Positions 1 through 10,000 of a stretch of DNA of 64,000 nucleotides are shown in pieces. The notes beneath the pieces were generated by a model. That model was given only the letters and a program-made list of their open reading frames with translations, did not search any database and was not told the DNA's origin. The translations under genes were made by a program, and so were the position numbers. Every line of letters starts with the position of its first letter. Position 1 is the stretch's first letter. The DNA is from Erythrobacter colymbi (lineage in GTDB: Bacteria > Pseudomonadota > Alphaproteobacteria > Sphingomonadales > Sphingomonadaceae). Where the stretch lies: assembly GCF_002155685.1 (NCBI RefSeq), contig NZ_MUYK01000013.1, positions 1 to 64,000 on the forward strand, read 5' to 3'.

Positions 1-2
1 GC

Positions 3-887
3 CATCAGGCTCAGGTCGACTTTGCGCAGTTCCGGGTGCGTTTTGCTGATGCGCCGGATCGTGTGCAGGTGGTCTGGCTGTTCTCCATGGTGCTGGGCTT
101 CTCGCGCCTGATCTGGGGGCGGTTCGTGCTGCGCCAGACGATGCCCAGTGTGCTGGCATGCCATCGGGCTGCGTTCGAGGCGATCGGCGGCGTGCCGCGC
201 GAAATCCTTTACGACCGCATGAAAACCGCAGTGATCGGCGAGGATGAGGACGGGCGCGTCGTCTACAATCGGACGCTTGTGGAATTTGCGAAACATTACG
301 GCTATCTGCCGAGGGCCTGCCGTGCGTATCGGCCGGAGACCAAGGGCAAGGTTGAGCGTCCGTTCCGCTATATCCGGGAGGACTTCTTCCTTGGCGGTGT
401 GTTCCGCGACCTGGATGATCTGAATGTCCAGTTCAATCGCTGGCTCAGCACGGTCGCCAATCCGCGCCTGCATGCTACGACGGGGCGGGTCGTGAACGAG
501 GCCTTCGCCGAGGAAATGCCCGCGTTGCAGCCCTTGCCGCTGGTTCCCTTCGGTGCGGTGCTCAAGCTTGAGCGTCGGATCAGCCATGAGGGCATGGTCA
601 GTGTTGGCGGCAATTACTACTCGGTTCCGGATGCGACCCGTCGGCGTGTCGTGGAGGTCCACAGCCTTGCGGACGAGATCCGCATCTTTGAAAATGATCG
701 TCTGATCGCCCGCCATCCTTTGCTTGAGGGACGGCGGCAGCGCTCCCTTCTGGACGGTCACCGGCGTCATCGGCGCCGGAACGACGATCTGCCCTTGCCG
801 CATGGGTTTACTGGCCAGCAGGTCGCTCGTCGCTCGCTCGATATCTATGCTGCCATCGGACAGCAGCTGGCAGGAGCAGGCGCATGA
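3..887 (+). CDS. istA: IS21-family transposase IstA, C-terminal part
   Basis: This is the DDE transposase that cuts and joins the ends of the insertion sequence. The frame is open from the window edge, so the N-terminal helix-turn-helix part is missing here. Visible are the first catalytic Asp in the opening HQAQVDF, the second in the ILYDRMKTAV stretch (second Asp by position) and the Glu in KGKVERPFRYIRED, which together make a complete retroviral-integrase fold core. The C-terminal part carries the small beta-barrel region usual in IstA. It overlaps istB by ATGA at 884-887, as expected for translational coupling. Confidence 0.9.
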   Translation, partial: HQAQVDFAQFRVRFADAPDRVQVVWLFSMVLGFSRLIWGRFVLRQTMPSVLACHRAAFEAIGGVPREILYDRMKTAVIGEDEDGRVVYNRTLVEFAKHYGYLPRACRAYRPETKGKVERPFRYIREDFFLGGVFRDLDDLNVQFNRWLSTVANPRLHATTGRVVNEAFAEEMPALQPLPLVPFGAVLKLERRISHEGMVSVGGNYYSVPDATRRRVVEVHSLADEIRIFENDRLIARHPLLEGRRQRSLLDGHRRHRRRNDDLPLPHGFTGQQVARRSLDIYAAIGQQLAGAGA

Positions 888-1756
888 ACTCGCTCCTTCC
901 AGATCCCAGCGCATCGCTGCTTGACCGGATCAAATCCAGCATGGTCGGCCTCAAGATGCCGCGTGCGATCGAGGTCGTCGATGACTGCGTCTCCCGCCTT
1001 GATCGGGGCGAGATTACGGCTCTGGAGGCCGTGGAACAGCTGTTGCTCGAGGAGCTGACGTTCCGTGAGGAACGCCGCATCCGCACTGCCCTTCGGATGG
1101 GCCGGGTCAACACGGTGAAGACGCTGGCTGGATACGACTTCTCGTTCCAGCCTTCGCTCGACAAGGCCAGGATCATGGCGCTGGCTGAGCTCAACTTTGT
1201 TGCGCGCGCCGAGGTCGTGCACCTGCTGGGGCCGCCGGGGACAGGCAAAAGCCATCTGGCCAGCGCGCTTGGGCTTGAGGCGGTCAAGGCGGGCAAGAGC
1301 GTGTCGCTCATCACCCTTGCCGATCTGATCGGCGCTCTGGCGAAGTCAGAACGTGAAGGCGCCTTGCGCGAGCGGCTCCGGTTCTACTGCCGACCATCGC
1401 TCCTGATCGTCGATGAGATCGGTTACCTGCCGGTCATACCCGGAGGCGGCAACCTGTTCTTCCAGCTGGTCAATGCGCGTTACGAAAAGGGGGCGATGAT
1501 CCTCACTTCGAACCGCGGCTTTGCAGAGTGGGGCGACATCTTCGGCAGCCCCGTGGTCGCAACCGCGCTGCTCGACCGGTTGCTGCATCATGCCATCGTC
1601 ATCCAGATCGACGGCTCGAGCTACCGCCTGCGTCGGCATGCCGATCTGCTGCCCGAGCATATCAGGTCCAACGCCCTGATTACACCGCCTGCGCCGATCG
1701 AACCCCGGCGCCGCGGACGCCCACCCAAAAATGGAGGCGCCACACAAACCACCTGA
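884..1756 (+). CDS. istB: IS21-family transposition ATPase IstB
   Basis: This is the AAA+ helper ATPase that selects target DNA and activates IstA. The 290-residue protein is slightly longer than the usual 250-265 residues because of a basic, proline-rich tail (RRRGRPPKNGG, an AT-hook-like motif). The Walker A GPPGTGKS lies near residues 116-123, and the Walker B LLIVDEIGYLP about 50 residues later. The N-terminal helical region (about 1-90) matches the IstA-interacting part of the family. It appears intact, so the element may still be active if its left half is complete. Confidence 0.93.
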   Translation: MNSLLPDPSASLLDRIKSSMVGLKMPRAIEVVDDCVSRLDRGEITALEAVEQLLLEELTFREERRIRTALRMGRVNTVKTLAGYDFSFQPSLDKARIMALAELNFVARAEVVHLLGPPGTGKSHLASALGLEAVKAGKSVSLITLADLIGALAKSEREGALRERLRFYCRPSLLIVDEIGYLPVIPGGGNLFFQLVNARYEKGAMILTSNRGFAEWGDIFGSPVVATALLDRLLHHAIVIQIDGSSYRLRRHADLLPEHIRSNALITPPAPIEPRRRGRPPKNGGATQTT

Positions 1757-1767
1757 TCAACCGAACC

Positions 1768-1823
1768 GCAAAGTGGGGAATTTTACTTTGCCAGTTCCGG
1801 GGATTTTTTCAGTGCCGTTGACA
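1768..1823. repeat. IS21 right terminal region with inverted repeats
   Basis: This is the noncoding end of the element. It holds the inverted pair GCAAAGT (1768-1774) and ACTTTGC (1785-1791), followed by the distal tip that reads TGTCAACGGCACTG on the minus strand from 1823. Repeated sites inside the end are typical binding sites for the IstA transposase. The junction at 1823/1824 is assigned from the TG...CA rule. Confidence 0.7.
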
Positions 1824-1824
1824 G

Positions 1825-2976
1825 GTGTTTCTTGCAGGGGTTGCACGGATTGCCGACCTCACACGCGAGCTGTCGCGTGGAGAAGGTGATGCGTTCTTTA
1901 AGTGCCATGCGATGCGGCGGGACCGAGATATCGAACTCCTTGCCCAGATTGTGAGTCTCGACCCCGAACGCGATTATGGACGCCTGGCGGCTGTCGTGGA
2001 TTTCGTGCGGAGTGCGTGGGACTGCAGCGATGATCGGTTTGCTGAGCGGGTGCGCCAGATGACGGTCACGGCCTTTGTCGACCGCATCGAACCGCACGTA
2101 AAACTCAAGTCAGACTGGATCGATGAACTCGTCGATGGTCTGCCCGAGCTGGCACGAATGCTGTCTGAAAGTATCGACAGCATCGATGCTTTCAATCGCC
2201 TTCTCCGGTCTGGCCTTGAAGTGTCAGTCGCGCGGCAGGGATTCAAAGAACGCGAGGAGAAGCGCGAGGCTGAGAGATACGACAGCTGGTATCAGGAGCA
2301 TTTGAGCCAAGCTCTTGCCGCCGGCAAGCCGTTCAAAATCGCCTATCCATTTGTCTATTCACAGGGGTCCGACGATTTCGAGCGTGCAGACGGAGAGGTC
2401 TGGAGTTGCGATGCATGGATCGCTGCGCATGGGCATCCTGAAGGTTTCGAGCCCGCAGAGGATGATCTCGGTGACGTCGAAATCCTCGATCCCAATGAGT
2501 ATGATGTCACATATTTCGATGCAGATTGGCTGGCCTCCGACAGCCAAATAGTTCCCAATGCCGACGCCAGCGAGGGCTCCGATCCGCACGTTCAGTATGC
2601 CGAATTCGACGAACTCGACCCCGTCACTGTCGGTGCTGGCGAGCCAGAAATCGACAGCGAAGAAATCGATTTTGAAGCACTGATAATGGAAGACGATGAG
2701 GCCAGTAGCGCTGCGCCGTCCATCCCTGCGGACCCCAATAACACAAAAGCGGCCAGCGAAGGTGAGCTTCTTGGGCCAGGCCAACGGCCTCGCAGCGCCC
2801 CCATTTCAGGAACGCAGTTGGCGGCCAGGAAGGCGCTTGCCCCCTCGCCAGCGGGACAAACTGGGGCCGCCCCAACGCCCAAACCAGATTATCGTAGCCC
2901 CGACATCGCGGGTGAATTGCCGCGGGATGGCGATGCACAGCCATCCCTCTTCAACATCAACGATGAGGATATGTGA
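1825..2976 (+). CDS. Hypothetical protein with acidic C-terminal half, 5' end cut off by the IS21 insertion
   Basis: The frame opens just after a stop codon (1819-1821) that lies in the IS end. The nominal GTG start at 1825 is therefore probably not the native one, and the N-terminus is lost. About 383 residues remain. Residues 1-150 look globular and helical. Residues 170-290 are very rich in Asp and Glu, and the last 90 are Pro- and Ala-rich and probably disordered. No family is recognised. It is followed by two genes with overlapping stops and starts, so it was the first or a middle gene of an operon. By position it could be a conjugation accessory protein, but nothing in the sequence proves this. 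Confidence 0.6.
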   Translation: MFLAGVARIADLTRELSRGEGDAFFKCHAMRRDRDIELLAQIVSLDPERDYGRLAAVVDFVRSAWDCSDDRFAERVRQMTVTAFVDRIEPHVKLKSDWIDELVDGLPELARMLSESIDSIDAFNRLLRSGLEVSVARQGFKEREEKREAERYDSWYQEHLSQALAAGKPFKIAYPFVYSQGSDDFERADGEVWSCDAWIAAHGHPEGFEPAEDDLGDVEILDPNEYDVTYFDADWLASDSQIVPNADASEGSDPHVQYAEFDELDPVTVGAGEPEIDSEEIDFEALIMEDDEASSAAPSIPADPNNTKAASEGELLGPGQRPRSAPISGTQLAARKALAPSPAGQTGAAPTPKPDYRSPDIAGELPRDGDAQPSLFNINDEDM

Positions 2977-3701
2977 TGACGACCGATATAGTTCCCTTTG
3001 ACCCTTATCGCAGCAAATTGCAGGCTGCCACGCAGATCACCAACCCTGCAGGCGCAGTGACGTTGCCCCAATCAATCTCGGAATACGGGACCAACGTGAC
3101 TTACTTTCTTGTTCATCGCGATGGCATCGGCGCAAGCACGGTTGCGCTGATGCTCGAACCGTTCCTTCCGGTGGAACCACTCATTATGGAGGTAGGCACG
3201 AATGTATCGCGGGTTTTGAAATATGTTCCGAGGCAAGACCGCCACTTTCACGTCCAAGAAGCAGATGAAAGGTCAATCCCGAAAGCATTGGACTGGCGGT
3301 TGGAGCGCCCGGGAACGCCTGCAATCATTGAAGTCGGGCGGACTCTTTACAAGGAAGCAATCAACACTGCTATTGCGTTGACGTCGATTGACCCCGAGGC
3401 GCAGGTCATCTTCATGTTCATCGCTAACGAACATGATCAACATCTCAAAGTTCCTGAATTGGCACGAAAAATGGGCCTTCGGAACGTGGCTGTCCTTGGG
3501 GAGTTCCGAGGAAATTGGAATAAGCGCTCCGGTATCATTCCTATACCTCGCCTTTCGAGCGATGTTGAACAGCTTGTCACCCGTGAGGGCAAATCAATGC
3601 GCGAAGCTTTTCTGCTGAGCCAAGGCGCTTTCTCGCGAGTCCAGTTCGCCCATGCCTATAGGAGTTTTGGAAAGTCGATCCTTGAGGGGATCAATCCATG
3701 A
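2976..3701 (+). CDS. TraL/StbB-like nucleotide-binding protein with degenerate P-loop
   Basis: The ATG at 2976 overlaps the previous stop (TGATG) and has a GAGGA ribosome site; a GTG at 2973 is the alternative. The 241-residue length equals that recalled for the RP4 TraL P-loop protein. A strand followed by DGIGAST (about residues 49-55) sits where TraL, StbB and ParA-like proteins have GGVGKST, but the invariant Lys is replaced by Ala, so ATP binding may be lost or altered. Later segments VIFMFIANEH and NVAVLGEF look like further strands of a P-loop fold. It is coupled to a TraM-like gene. A conjugation or plasmid-stability role is inference from fold and context. Confidence 0.5.
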   Translation: MTTDIVPFDPYRSKLQAATQITNPAGAVTLPQSISEYGTNVTYFLVHRDGIGASTVALMLEPFLPVEPLIMEVGTNVSRVLKYVPRQDRHFHVQEADERSIPKALDWRLERPGTPAIIEVGRTLYKEAINTAIALTSIDPEAQVIFMFIANEHDQHLKVPELARKMGLRNVAVLGEFRGNWNKRSGIIPIPRLSSDVEQLVTREGKSMREAFLLSQGAFSRVQFAHAYRSFGKSILEGINP

Positions 3702-4174
3702 GCTATCACAACGACTTATGGCGCGATTTATTTGGAATCGATATCTCTGACTTCGAACTTCGCGTGATGGAAGGCGTGGAAAGACGCGCAGGTGATGATG
3801 AAACTATTATGATTCTGTCCGCGATACTGACATTCTTGACAGTCTTTCCGCTCTATAGAGATCCAGCGAGCCCTTTCGTAATTGCGAATAACCTTGGTGC
3901 GGCGGTGAAAGACGTGAATGCTGAGCTGGTTCGGTTGCGGGACTACCTTGAGATTGATCGTGAACAATCGCACCTTCTCGGTATCAAACTGCAAGAGCTC
4001 AATTGGGTTGTCGATAAGACCGATGCCGTTCTTGAAGATGCGAGACGTGATGTGAAGCGGCGGGAGGACTTCCCACTCAATGCTTACCTATTTATGTCGT
4101 TCATATGCTTTTCAGCCGGCATACTGGGCGTCTTTCTGACCGTGCTTCTGCTAAAAAGTGGTTTTGTTCCATAG
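3698..4174 (+). CDS. TraM-like small membrane protein with C-terminal anchor
   Basis: The ATG overlaps the previous stop as ATGA, and GAGGGG lies 7 bases upstream. The 158-residue product starts with a segment containing GDDETIMILSAIL, which resembles the DDP-I-L pattern recalled from RP4-type TraM. A helical, charged region (about 65-125) likely forms a coiled coil. One strongly hydrophobic segment (about 130-153) would anchor it in the inner membrane. Order, spacing and size match the traL-traM pair of conjugative plasmids. The match is from memory and weak, so the call is tentative. Confidence 0.45.
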   Translation: MSYHNDLWRDLFGIDISDFELRVMEGVERRAGDDETIMILSAILTFLTVFPLYRDPASPFVIANNLGAAVKDVNAELVRLRDYLEIDREQSHLLGIKLQELNWVVDKTDAVLEDARRDVKRREDFPLNAYLFMSFICFSAGILGVFLTVLLLKSGFVP

Positions 4175-4213
4175 ACGCAGCAGCAGGCTTCGGATTACAG
4201 ATGGGTTGCGCAG

Positions 4214-7060
4214 TTAACGATCGAACCCTGGATGCCGGTCGTTATGCGAAGTCATAGCCCGCGCAATTACGTCGTGAACCTGCGCGGGCTCAAAAGCGAC
4301 GTCCCACACCCACTCTCCAAAGCCTCCCGCGCTATTGACTGCTCTCACCCACTCATCGAGGGCGGCTCGCTTGGCTCGGTTCTGCTCGCTGTCGGCGCCT
4401 TTGATCTCGAGCGCCAGTGTCTGTCCGTTGACGAGGCGGACGATAAAGTCCGGAATGTAGCGTCGACGTGATCCTTGCCAGAGGTAGTGTATCTGAAAGC
4501 CAAGATGATCGTTCTTGGCATACGCGACAACATCGTCGCTACGCTCAAAGATATTGGCGGCATACTGCTCCCAAGCCGAGTCGCCGACGACATGGCTGAT
4601 GTGAGACTTGATCGTCGGCACATTCGGCTTGGTAGTATACCAAGGGCGCATTTGCTCTGTGCTACCTATCGGATTTTCCTCATCAAAGACAGGTGTCAGC
4701 GCCGTCACGTTCTGCTCGGTTACGAAGCGGAGGACATGACGCACGACGATATCGATGTTGAGCGCGATTAGGATGCGACGGCGAACCGGATCCTGATGGA
4801 ACAAAGACGGGATATCGATCCGGTCGGACGTGAGGAACGCATCCACCAGCCGGATCAACTGCAAGACCAGATATTCCTCGTTGCCGGTGAAATTCGACCG
4901 AAGCTCTGCAAACGCTTTGCGCGCAGCGACGAAGGTGAGCCGCTGAAGCCGGAACTCCTCGGGCAAGGCCGACAGATCGATGGTCGTCACCTTGCTCAGA
5001 TCAGTGGCGCCACCCAGAGCGGGCGCGATCTCTGCGCTGATGACGGTTGCTGCCGGGTCCAATGTCAGCCGCTCGACCGCCGGCCAGTTCACCGTGAGTT
5101 CCGGCTTCACAACGGTCTCGATCCTGAGAACGTTCGGCCAACGCAATTCGAGAGAAGCCCGTTCGGGCACCACATCGATTTGCGTGCTCGGCTTGGGCGG
5201 TGGCGGTGCCTCTCCACCTTCGCCCGGTTCGTAGATCGACAGCGGCACGCCAAAAACGTTGACATACTCCGGCACGAACAGACCGTTCTCGTCTTTCTCA
5301 TACGAAACCCGGCGAAGGCCGCGCCCGATCACCTGCTCGCAGAGTAGTTGCGACGTGAAAGCCCGCAAACCCATGATGTGGGTAACGTTCTTCGCATCCC
5401 ACCCTTCGGACAGCATTGCGACCGATATGACCTTTTGCAGGCCCTGCCCTGCTCCACCGCGCTTGCCGACATTATCGACGATCTCGCGCAGCAGTTCCTC
5501 TTTCTTCATCTCGCGGAGCCGGGCCTTGGCTGTCTCCGGTATCGCTGCGGCTTCCACGATCTGTTTGAGGCGGTCCTCGTAACTCTTGTCGGCCTGCGCG
5601 GCCTCCCCGACCTCGGCCTTATCGAGAACCTTCGAATCAACCCGCAGGGTGCGCTCGGGCGCGTGGAGTTCGGGCCAGTGGCTATCGCCTTGATTGAAAT
5701 AATGCTCGATCCTCGCCGCCGTCTCCGTGCGGTTGCAAACGGTGAGCATGACGGGGGGCGAATGGTGCTTGGCCTCGGCCCATTGCAGCATCGCCGCCCG
5801 CCAGTCAGCGCCGAGAATGGTGTAGGCGTCCTGCACCAGCTTGGGCAGCGCTTCGTGCGGCTCGGCTTTGCGATTGAGGTCTTCTGCAACCGCCGGATCA
5901 CGGTAGATATGATACAGCTTTGACCGCATGGTGCGGGCATCGGGCAGAGCATCGTCGCGCACGACGACGCGGGGCGTCTTCACCAGCCCAGCCTCGATGG
6001 CATCGTTCAGCCCGAAATCCGACACGATCCATTCGAACAGGCCGACATCAGTGCTGGCCTTGCCGGTCGGAGCAAACGGCGTGGCGGAAAGATCAAAGCA
6101 CCGCTGGATGCGGCGCGTTTTGTGCAGCCGGTCCAAACCCTCGATCCAGCGAGTTGCTTCGTCCAGATCGATGCCTTGTTCCGCCGCCTGCTTCTTGCTG
6201 ATCTTGACCTCAGCGGGCTTGCGATAGGCGTGATGCGCCTCGTCGTTGATGACGACGATATCCTTGAATGCCGCCAGCTTGCCAAGAACGCGGCGAGTAA
6301 ACGCCTCGTCTGACTCCGCGCCTTTCTTGACGACCGACCGCTTCGGTTCCGCTGCAGGCATCAGCGTATGCCAGTTCTCGATCAGGATTTCCGCCTGGTT
6401 GAGCTTCTGCCGCAGCGTCTCGGATGGGCAGAGGTTGAACTCGTCGTAATAGCTCCCCGCGCTCGGGATAAGGACTTGAAGCCGCCCTTTCACCGTCAGA
6501 CCGGGGGCGACGATGAAGATGGCGCGGCTGAAATCCTTGTTGCGCTTGGGATAGGTTAGCGCGTTGAGAACCTGCCATGTGATGATCATCGCCATCACGG
6601 TGGTCTTGCCTGCGCCTGTCGCCATCTTGTTGCAGATGCGTTCCCACGGCCCACCATCGCCGGGCACGTGAATGCCCTGCCGATACTCTTCGGACGCTTC
6701 CGACCACCAGATCAGCGTCTCGATCGCTTCCAGCTGGCAGAAGTAGAACGGGTATTCGCGAGCCGTATTGTCGTGCCAGTGCTCCAGCAGGCGGCGGGTG
6801 ACAATAGTGACGCCGGGATACCCGGCTTCCCGCCATTGATCGACACGGTCACGGATCGTGTTGACCAATTCGAGCGGCTCGACACGCCGGGTGTTGTTGC
6901 GGGCGTCGAATACCTCGTAACTCGCCGGTCGCCGCTCAGGCACGATTTCCAGCGTGCCATCCTGCCGGGGGGCCCAGTGCTGCTGGGGGCAAACGAAGGG
7001 CGTGTTGATGATAAGCGACTTGGGGCGTGCGCCCGGCTGCGGACTGTTCACTGCCGTCAC
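4214..7060 (-). CDS. Type III-like restriction endonuclease subunit (Res)
   Basis: This is the DNA-translocating, cutting subunit of a type III-like restriction system. Its 948 residues hold a superfamily 2 helicase core with Walker A ATGAGKT (147-153), DEAH (273-276) and SATP near 325. The C-terminal PD-(D/E)xK nuclease has PD at 870-871 and EIK at 885-887. A GTG start at 7060 overlaps the methylase stop as GTGA, so the two subunits are translationally coupled. It belongs to the branch of stand-alone Res proteins paired with very large Mod subunits. No frameshift or missing motif is seen, so the system looks functional. Confidence 0.9.
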   Translation of the reverse strand: MTAVNSPQPGARPKSLIINTPFVCPQQHWAPRQDGTLEIVPERRPASYEVFDARNNTRRVEPLELVNTIRDRVDQWREAGYPGVTIVTRRLLEHWHDNTAREYPFYFCQLEAIETLIWWSEASEEYRQGIHVPGDGGPWERICNKMATGAGKTTVMAMIITWQVLNALTYPKRNKDFSRAIFIVAPGLTVKGRLQVLIPSAGSYYDEFNLCPSETLRQKLNQAEILIENWHTLMPAAEPKRSVVKKGAESDEAFTRRVLGKLAAFKDIVVINDEAHHAYRKPAEVKISKKQAAEQGIDLDEATRWIEGLDRLHKTRRIQRCFDLSATPFAPTGKASTDVGLFEWIVSDFGLNDAIEAGLVKTPRVVVRDDALPDARTMRSKLYHIYRDPAVAEDLNRKAEPHEALPKLVQDAYTILGADWRAAMLQWAEAKHHSPPVMLTVCNRTETAARIEHYFNQGDSHWPELHAPERTLRVDSKVLDKAEVGEAAQADKSYEDRLKQIVEAAAIPETAKARLREMKKEELLREIVDNVGKRGGAGQGLQKVISVAMLSEGWDAKNVTHIMGLRAFTSQLLCEQVIGRGLRRVSYEKDENGLFVPEYVNVFGVPLSIYEPGEGGEAPPPPKPSTQIDVVPERASLELRWPNVLRIETVVKPELTVNWPAVERLTLDPAATVISAEIAPALGGATDLSKVTTIDLSALPEEFRLQRLTFVAARKAFAELRSNFTGNEEYLVLQLIRLVDAFLTSDRIDIPSLFHQDPVRRRILIALNIDIVVRHVLRFVTEQNVTALTPVFDEENPIGSTEQMRPWYTTKPNVPTIKSHISHVVGDSAWEQYAANIFERSDDVVAYAKNDHLGFQIHYLWQGSRRRYIPDFIVRLVNGQTLALEIKGADSEQNRAKRAALDEWVRAVNSAGGFGEWVWDVAFEPAQVHDVIARAMTSHNDRHPGFDR

Positions 7061-10000
7061 CCCAAATCCATGATCTTGAGAGACTCAATGCCCCGGTCAT
7101 CGACGATCTTGACCGCAATCCGCCGATGATCACCGGCTTCGAAGGGCAGTGAGACCGTGCCGTGGAACTGCTCAAGCAGATCTTCGTCAAGCTCAGCGCG
7201 GATCGTCTTCTTCAGGCGGTTCCAGCCGTCCTTTGCCCCTGCCATCGGGAAGAACACCTGATGCGGCATGAGGCTGCGGCCGTCATAGTCGGTGTCGAGC
7301 GACCACATGGCGATCTTGGATTTGCCGCCGGAGACCAGCGTGCCTTCGCGGGGATCGAAGTAGTCGAAGCCGTGAACCTCAACCTGCCACGTATCACCAG
7401 TCTGGCGGAGCTCGACCTCGGGCTGACCCATCAGCCAGAAGGACTGGTTGGATGAGCGCGCCTTCTTCAGGTCTTCGGTCAGCAGGTCGGTATTCATCTG
7501 CGCCTTGAGCAGAGTGACGCCGGGCCAGTTGATTTCATCGATGTCCTTCGCCGCTTCGGGATCGAACGTGAAGGCGCAAAAGACGATGAACTTGGGCGCG
7601 GGGCGCAGTTTCTCCGCCTCGCTGAGCGCCATTTCGACCTGCCGCTGTTCGAGAGCGGCATGTTCGGGGCCGAAGCTTACCACCACCCGTTCGCCGGTTT
7701 CGGCCAGCGTGCCAGAGGCGTGGAGGTGACGGACGCCGGGGATCGTTTCGAGATCGGCGAATTTCAGCATGGCACCGCCCTTGGCGCGGATGCCGGTGCG
7801 GATCAGTTCGTCGCGCCACTGGGTCTGGCGAGATGTTTCGCCGGAGCGGGCAACGGTGGCGTCGGCTTCGGCTGGCTGGACGGTTTCGTCGAGCGACAGG
7901 ACTGTGGGCGCGGGCACAGCCTCGACTGAGAAGGGGCCGGTGATGCGCAGGCGAGTGTCGTCCTTTTTAGGCTTGTCATAGAGCGTCTCTTGCTCGGCGC
8001 GATCCTTGATCGATTGATCCATCGCCGCCTGCATCGTCCGCCTGGCCGTATGGAAGTCGTCGAAGGGTTTGCGCGCCTTGTCCGGCCAGCCGGCAGGAAA
8101 ATCGAACGGAACCTCCCATTCTTCCAGCCCCTCACCTGCTGCAAAGGTGACCGGCTTTCCCTTGCGGTAGCCTTGACCCGGCTTGAAGGACGCTGGTGGG
8201 GCGGCAAGCAAGGACGCGTTCAGTCCGTCCAGCGCCGTAGCGATAGAAGGGTGCTCGGCCTCGTAGATCGTGTCGATGTCGGGGTTATTTGCGATGCTCT
8301 TCAGAGTGATGTGCGGCACGGTCTGATAGATAAATCCGCCTTTGAGCCCTTCGTTGGGATAGCGGAGCGCAAAATAGTCGAAGCTGGCTGTCATAAGACG
8401 TTGCTTCGCCAGTGTGATCGCAACCCTGCTGGTGTCGCAGGTGATCCAACGTCGCCCCCATCGCTCAGACACGACGGCAGTTGTGCCCGAGCCGCAGGTG
8501 GGATCTAAGACCAAATCACCCGGTTCTGTGCACATGAGAAGGCACCGCTCGACGACTTTCTCATTTGTTTGAACGACATAGACTTTCCCCATACCGCTCC
8601 CTGTCGCCGTGTCGGTCCAAAGGTTAGAAAGGTATGTGGCCGGGAAGTCGTCGAGATACCGTTTGCTGTCGCGGCCGCTCGGAGCGATCCGCCCAGATCG
8701 TATCAAACGGGGCATGCTTTCAGGGGGGAAGCCCCACCAGCGGTCACCCGCATCCACGGGACGACCCTGGAAGTCAAAAGAGTATTTTTGACCCGGGCCG
8801 GGTTTCGTCATCAAAACATAACGGAGAGGCCTGACCTTCGAAAGGTCATCTCCGTTCTTTAAGCCGCGAATTTCGCCGTTCGGCAGCTCTGCCAAACGAT
8901 AGGCGCCGACGTCTTCTTCGGGGATTTTTTCGAAATACAATTGATTGTATTTTACTACTCTCTTATCTTTGCAATACCAAATAATGTAATCATTTTGCCG
9001 AGGCAGTTGAACGGAGCCTAGCGCTCCGGCCTTTACGAAAATGATATCGGCGAAGAAATTCGACTGACCGAAAATCTCGTCGAGCAAGCCTCTTACAAGG
9101 TGCACGTTCTCCTCTGAAATCTGAACAAAGAGACTGCCGCTTTCAGAAAGAAGTTCACGAGCAAGACGGAGGCGATCCCGCAGGTAAGTAAGATATGAGT
9201 GTATGCCGAGCTCCCACGTATCGCGGAATGCCTTTATCATCTCTGGCTCTTGAGTCAGATCGGCATCAACGCGATCCTTCACATCTTTCTTGTTGGTGAA
9301 AGGCTGAAAGTTTGACCCGTATTTGATGCCGTAAGGCGGGTCGATATAGATCATCTGGACCTTGCCAGCCATCGACTCCTTCTGGAGTAGGGAGTTCATG
9401 ACCAGCAGGCTGTCGCCCGCGATTAGCCGGTTCGACCAGCCTTTCTCGTGCTTGTAGAAATCGACGGCCTTGCGAAGAGGCAGGTTCTCGAACGGCGCGG
9501 CAAACAGATCGGCCTGTCGCCATTCCTCTGCCCCCTTGCCGCCCTTCAGCCGTTTGGCTGCGCGGGCGAGGATGGTGGCCGGGTCCACCCGCTCATGCAC
9601 GTGCAGCGATACGGTATCGACCTCGAAACTGGTCCGCTCGGCCTTGCCCGTCCAATTGAGATAAGGCGCTTGCATGCGCTTCAGTTCGGCCAGCGCATCG
9701 GCCATCACGTCCGCATCGCCCGATGCCAGCGCATCGTCGATCAGCGTCTCGATGGCCCCACGCTGGCTGTCGAACATCAGGGCGGGATCGAGATGAGGGT
9801 CATACGCCCATACCGTCTTCGGCTGATCCGGGTCATTGTCCGGGTGCACCATGCCGACTTCGGGGTTGTTCACTCGAGTGTCGTCGTGGCGGTAGCTGAG
9901 CACCTGCACCGGCCCCTTTGCTTTCGCTGGTGCCTTCTTCTTGCCCGCCGCCCTGCGTGTCACGGCAACGCCGGGCTCCTGCGCCTCCAACGCGAAATCC

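Larger units (their letters stand above)
1..1823 (+). mobile_element. IS21-family insertion sequence, right part (left end outside window)
   Basis: The element carries the istA-istB pair typical of IS21 elements, with a 4-bp overlap between the genes, followed by a terminal repeat. Read on the minus strand from 1823, the end begins TGTCAACGGCACTG, which fits the TG...CA ends of this family. The left end lies outside the window, so the element and its target-site duplication cannot be measured. The sequence right after 1823 opens directly into a reading frame with no start region of its own, which suggests insertion into a gene. Confidence 0.85.

Noticed and set aside
1825..2976. Calling the acidic protein a known relaxase accessory or partition protein
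   Set aside because: No catalytic or DNA-binding motif is visible and the N-terminus is missing, so a named function would be invented.
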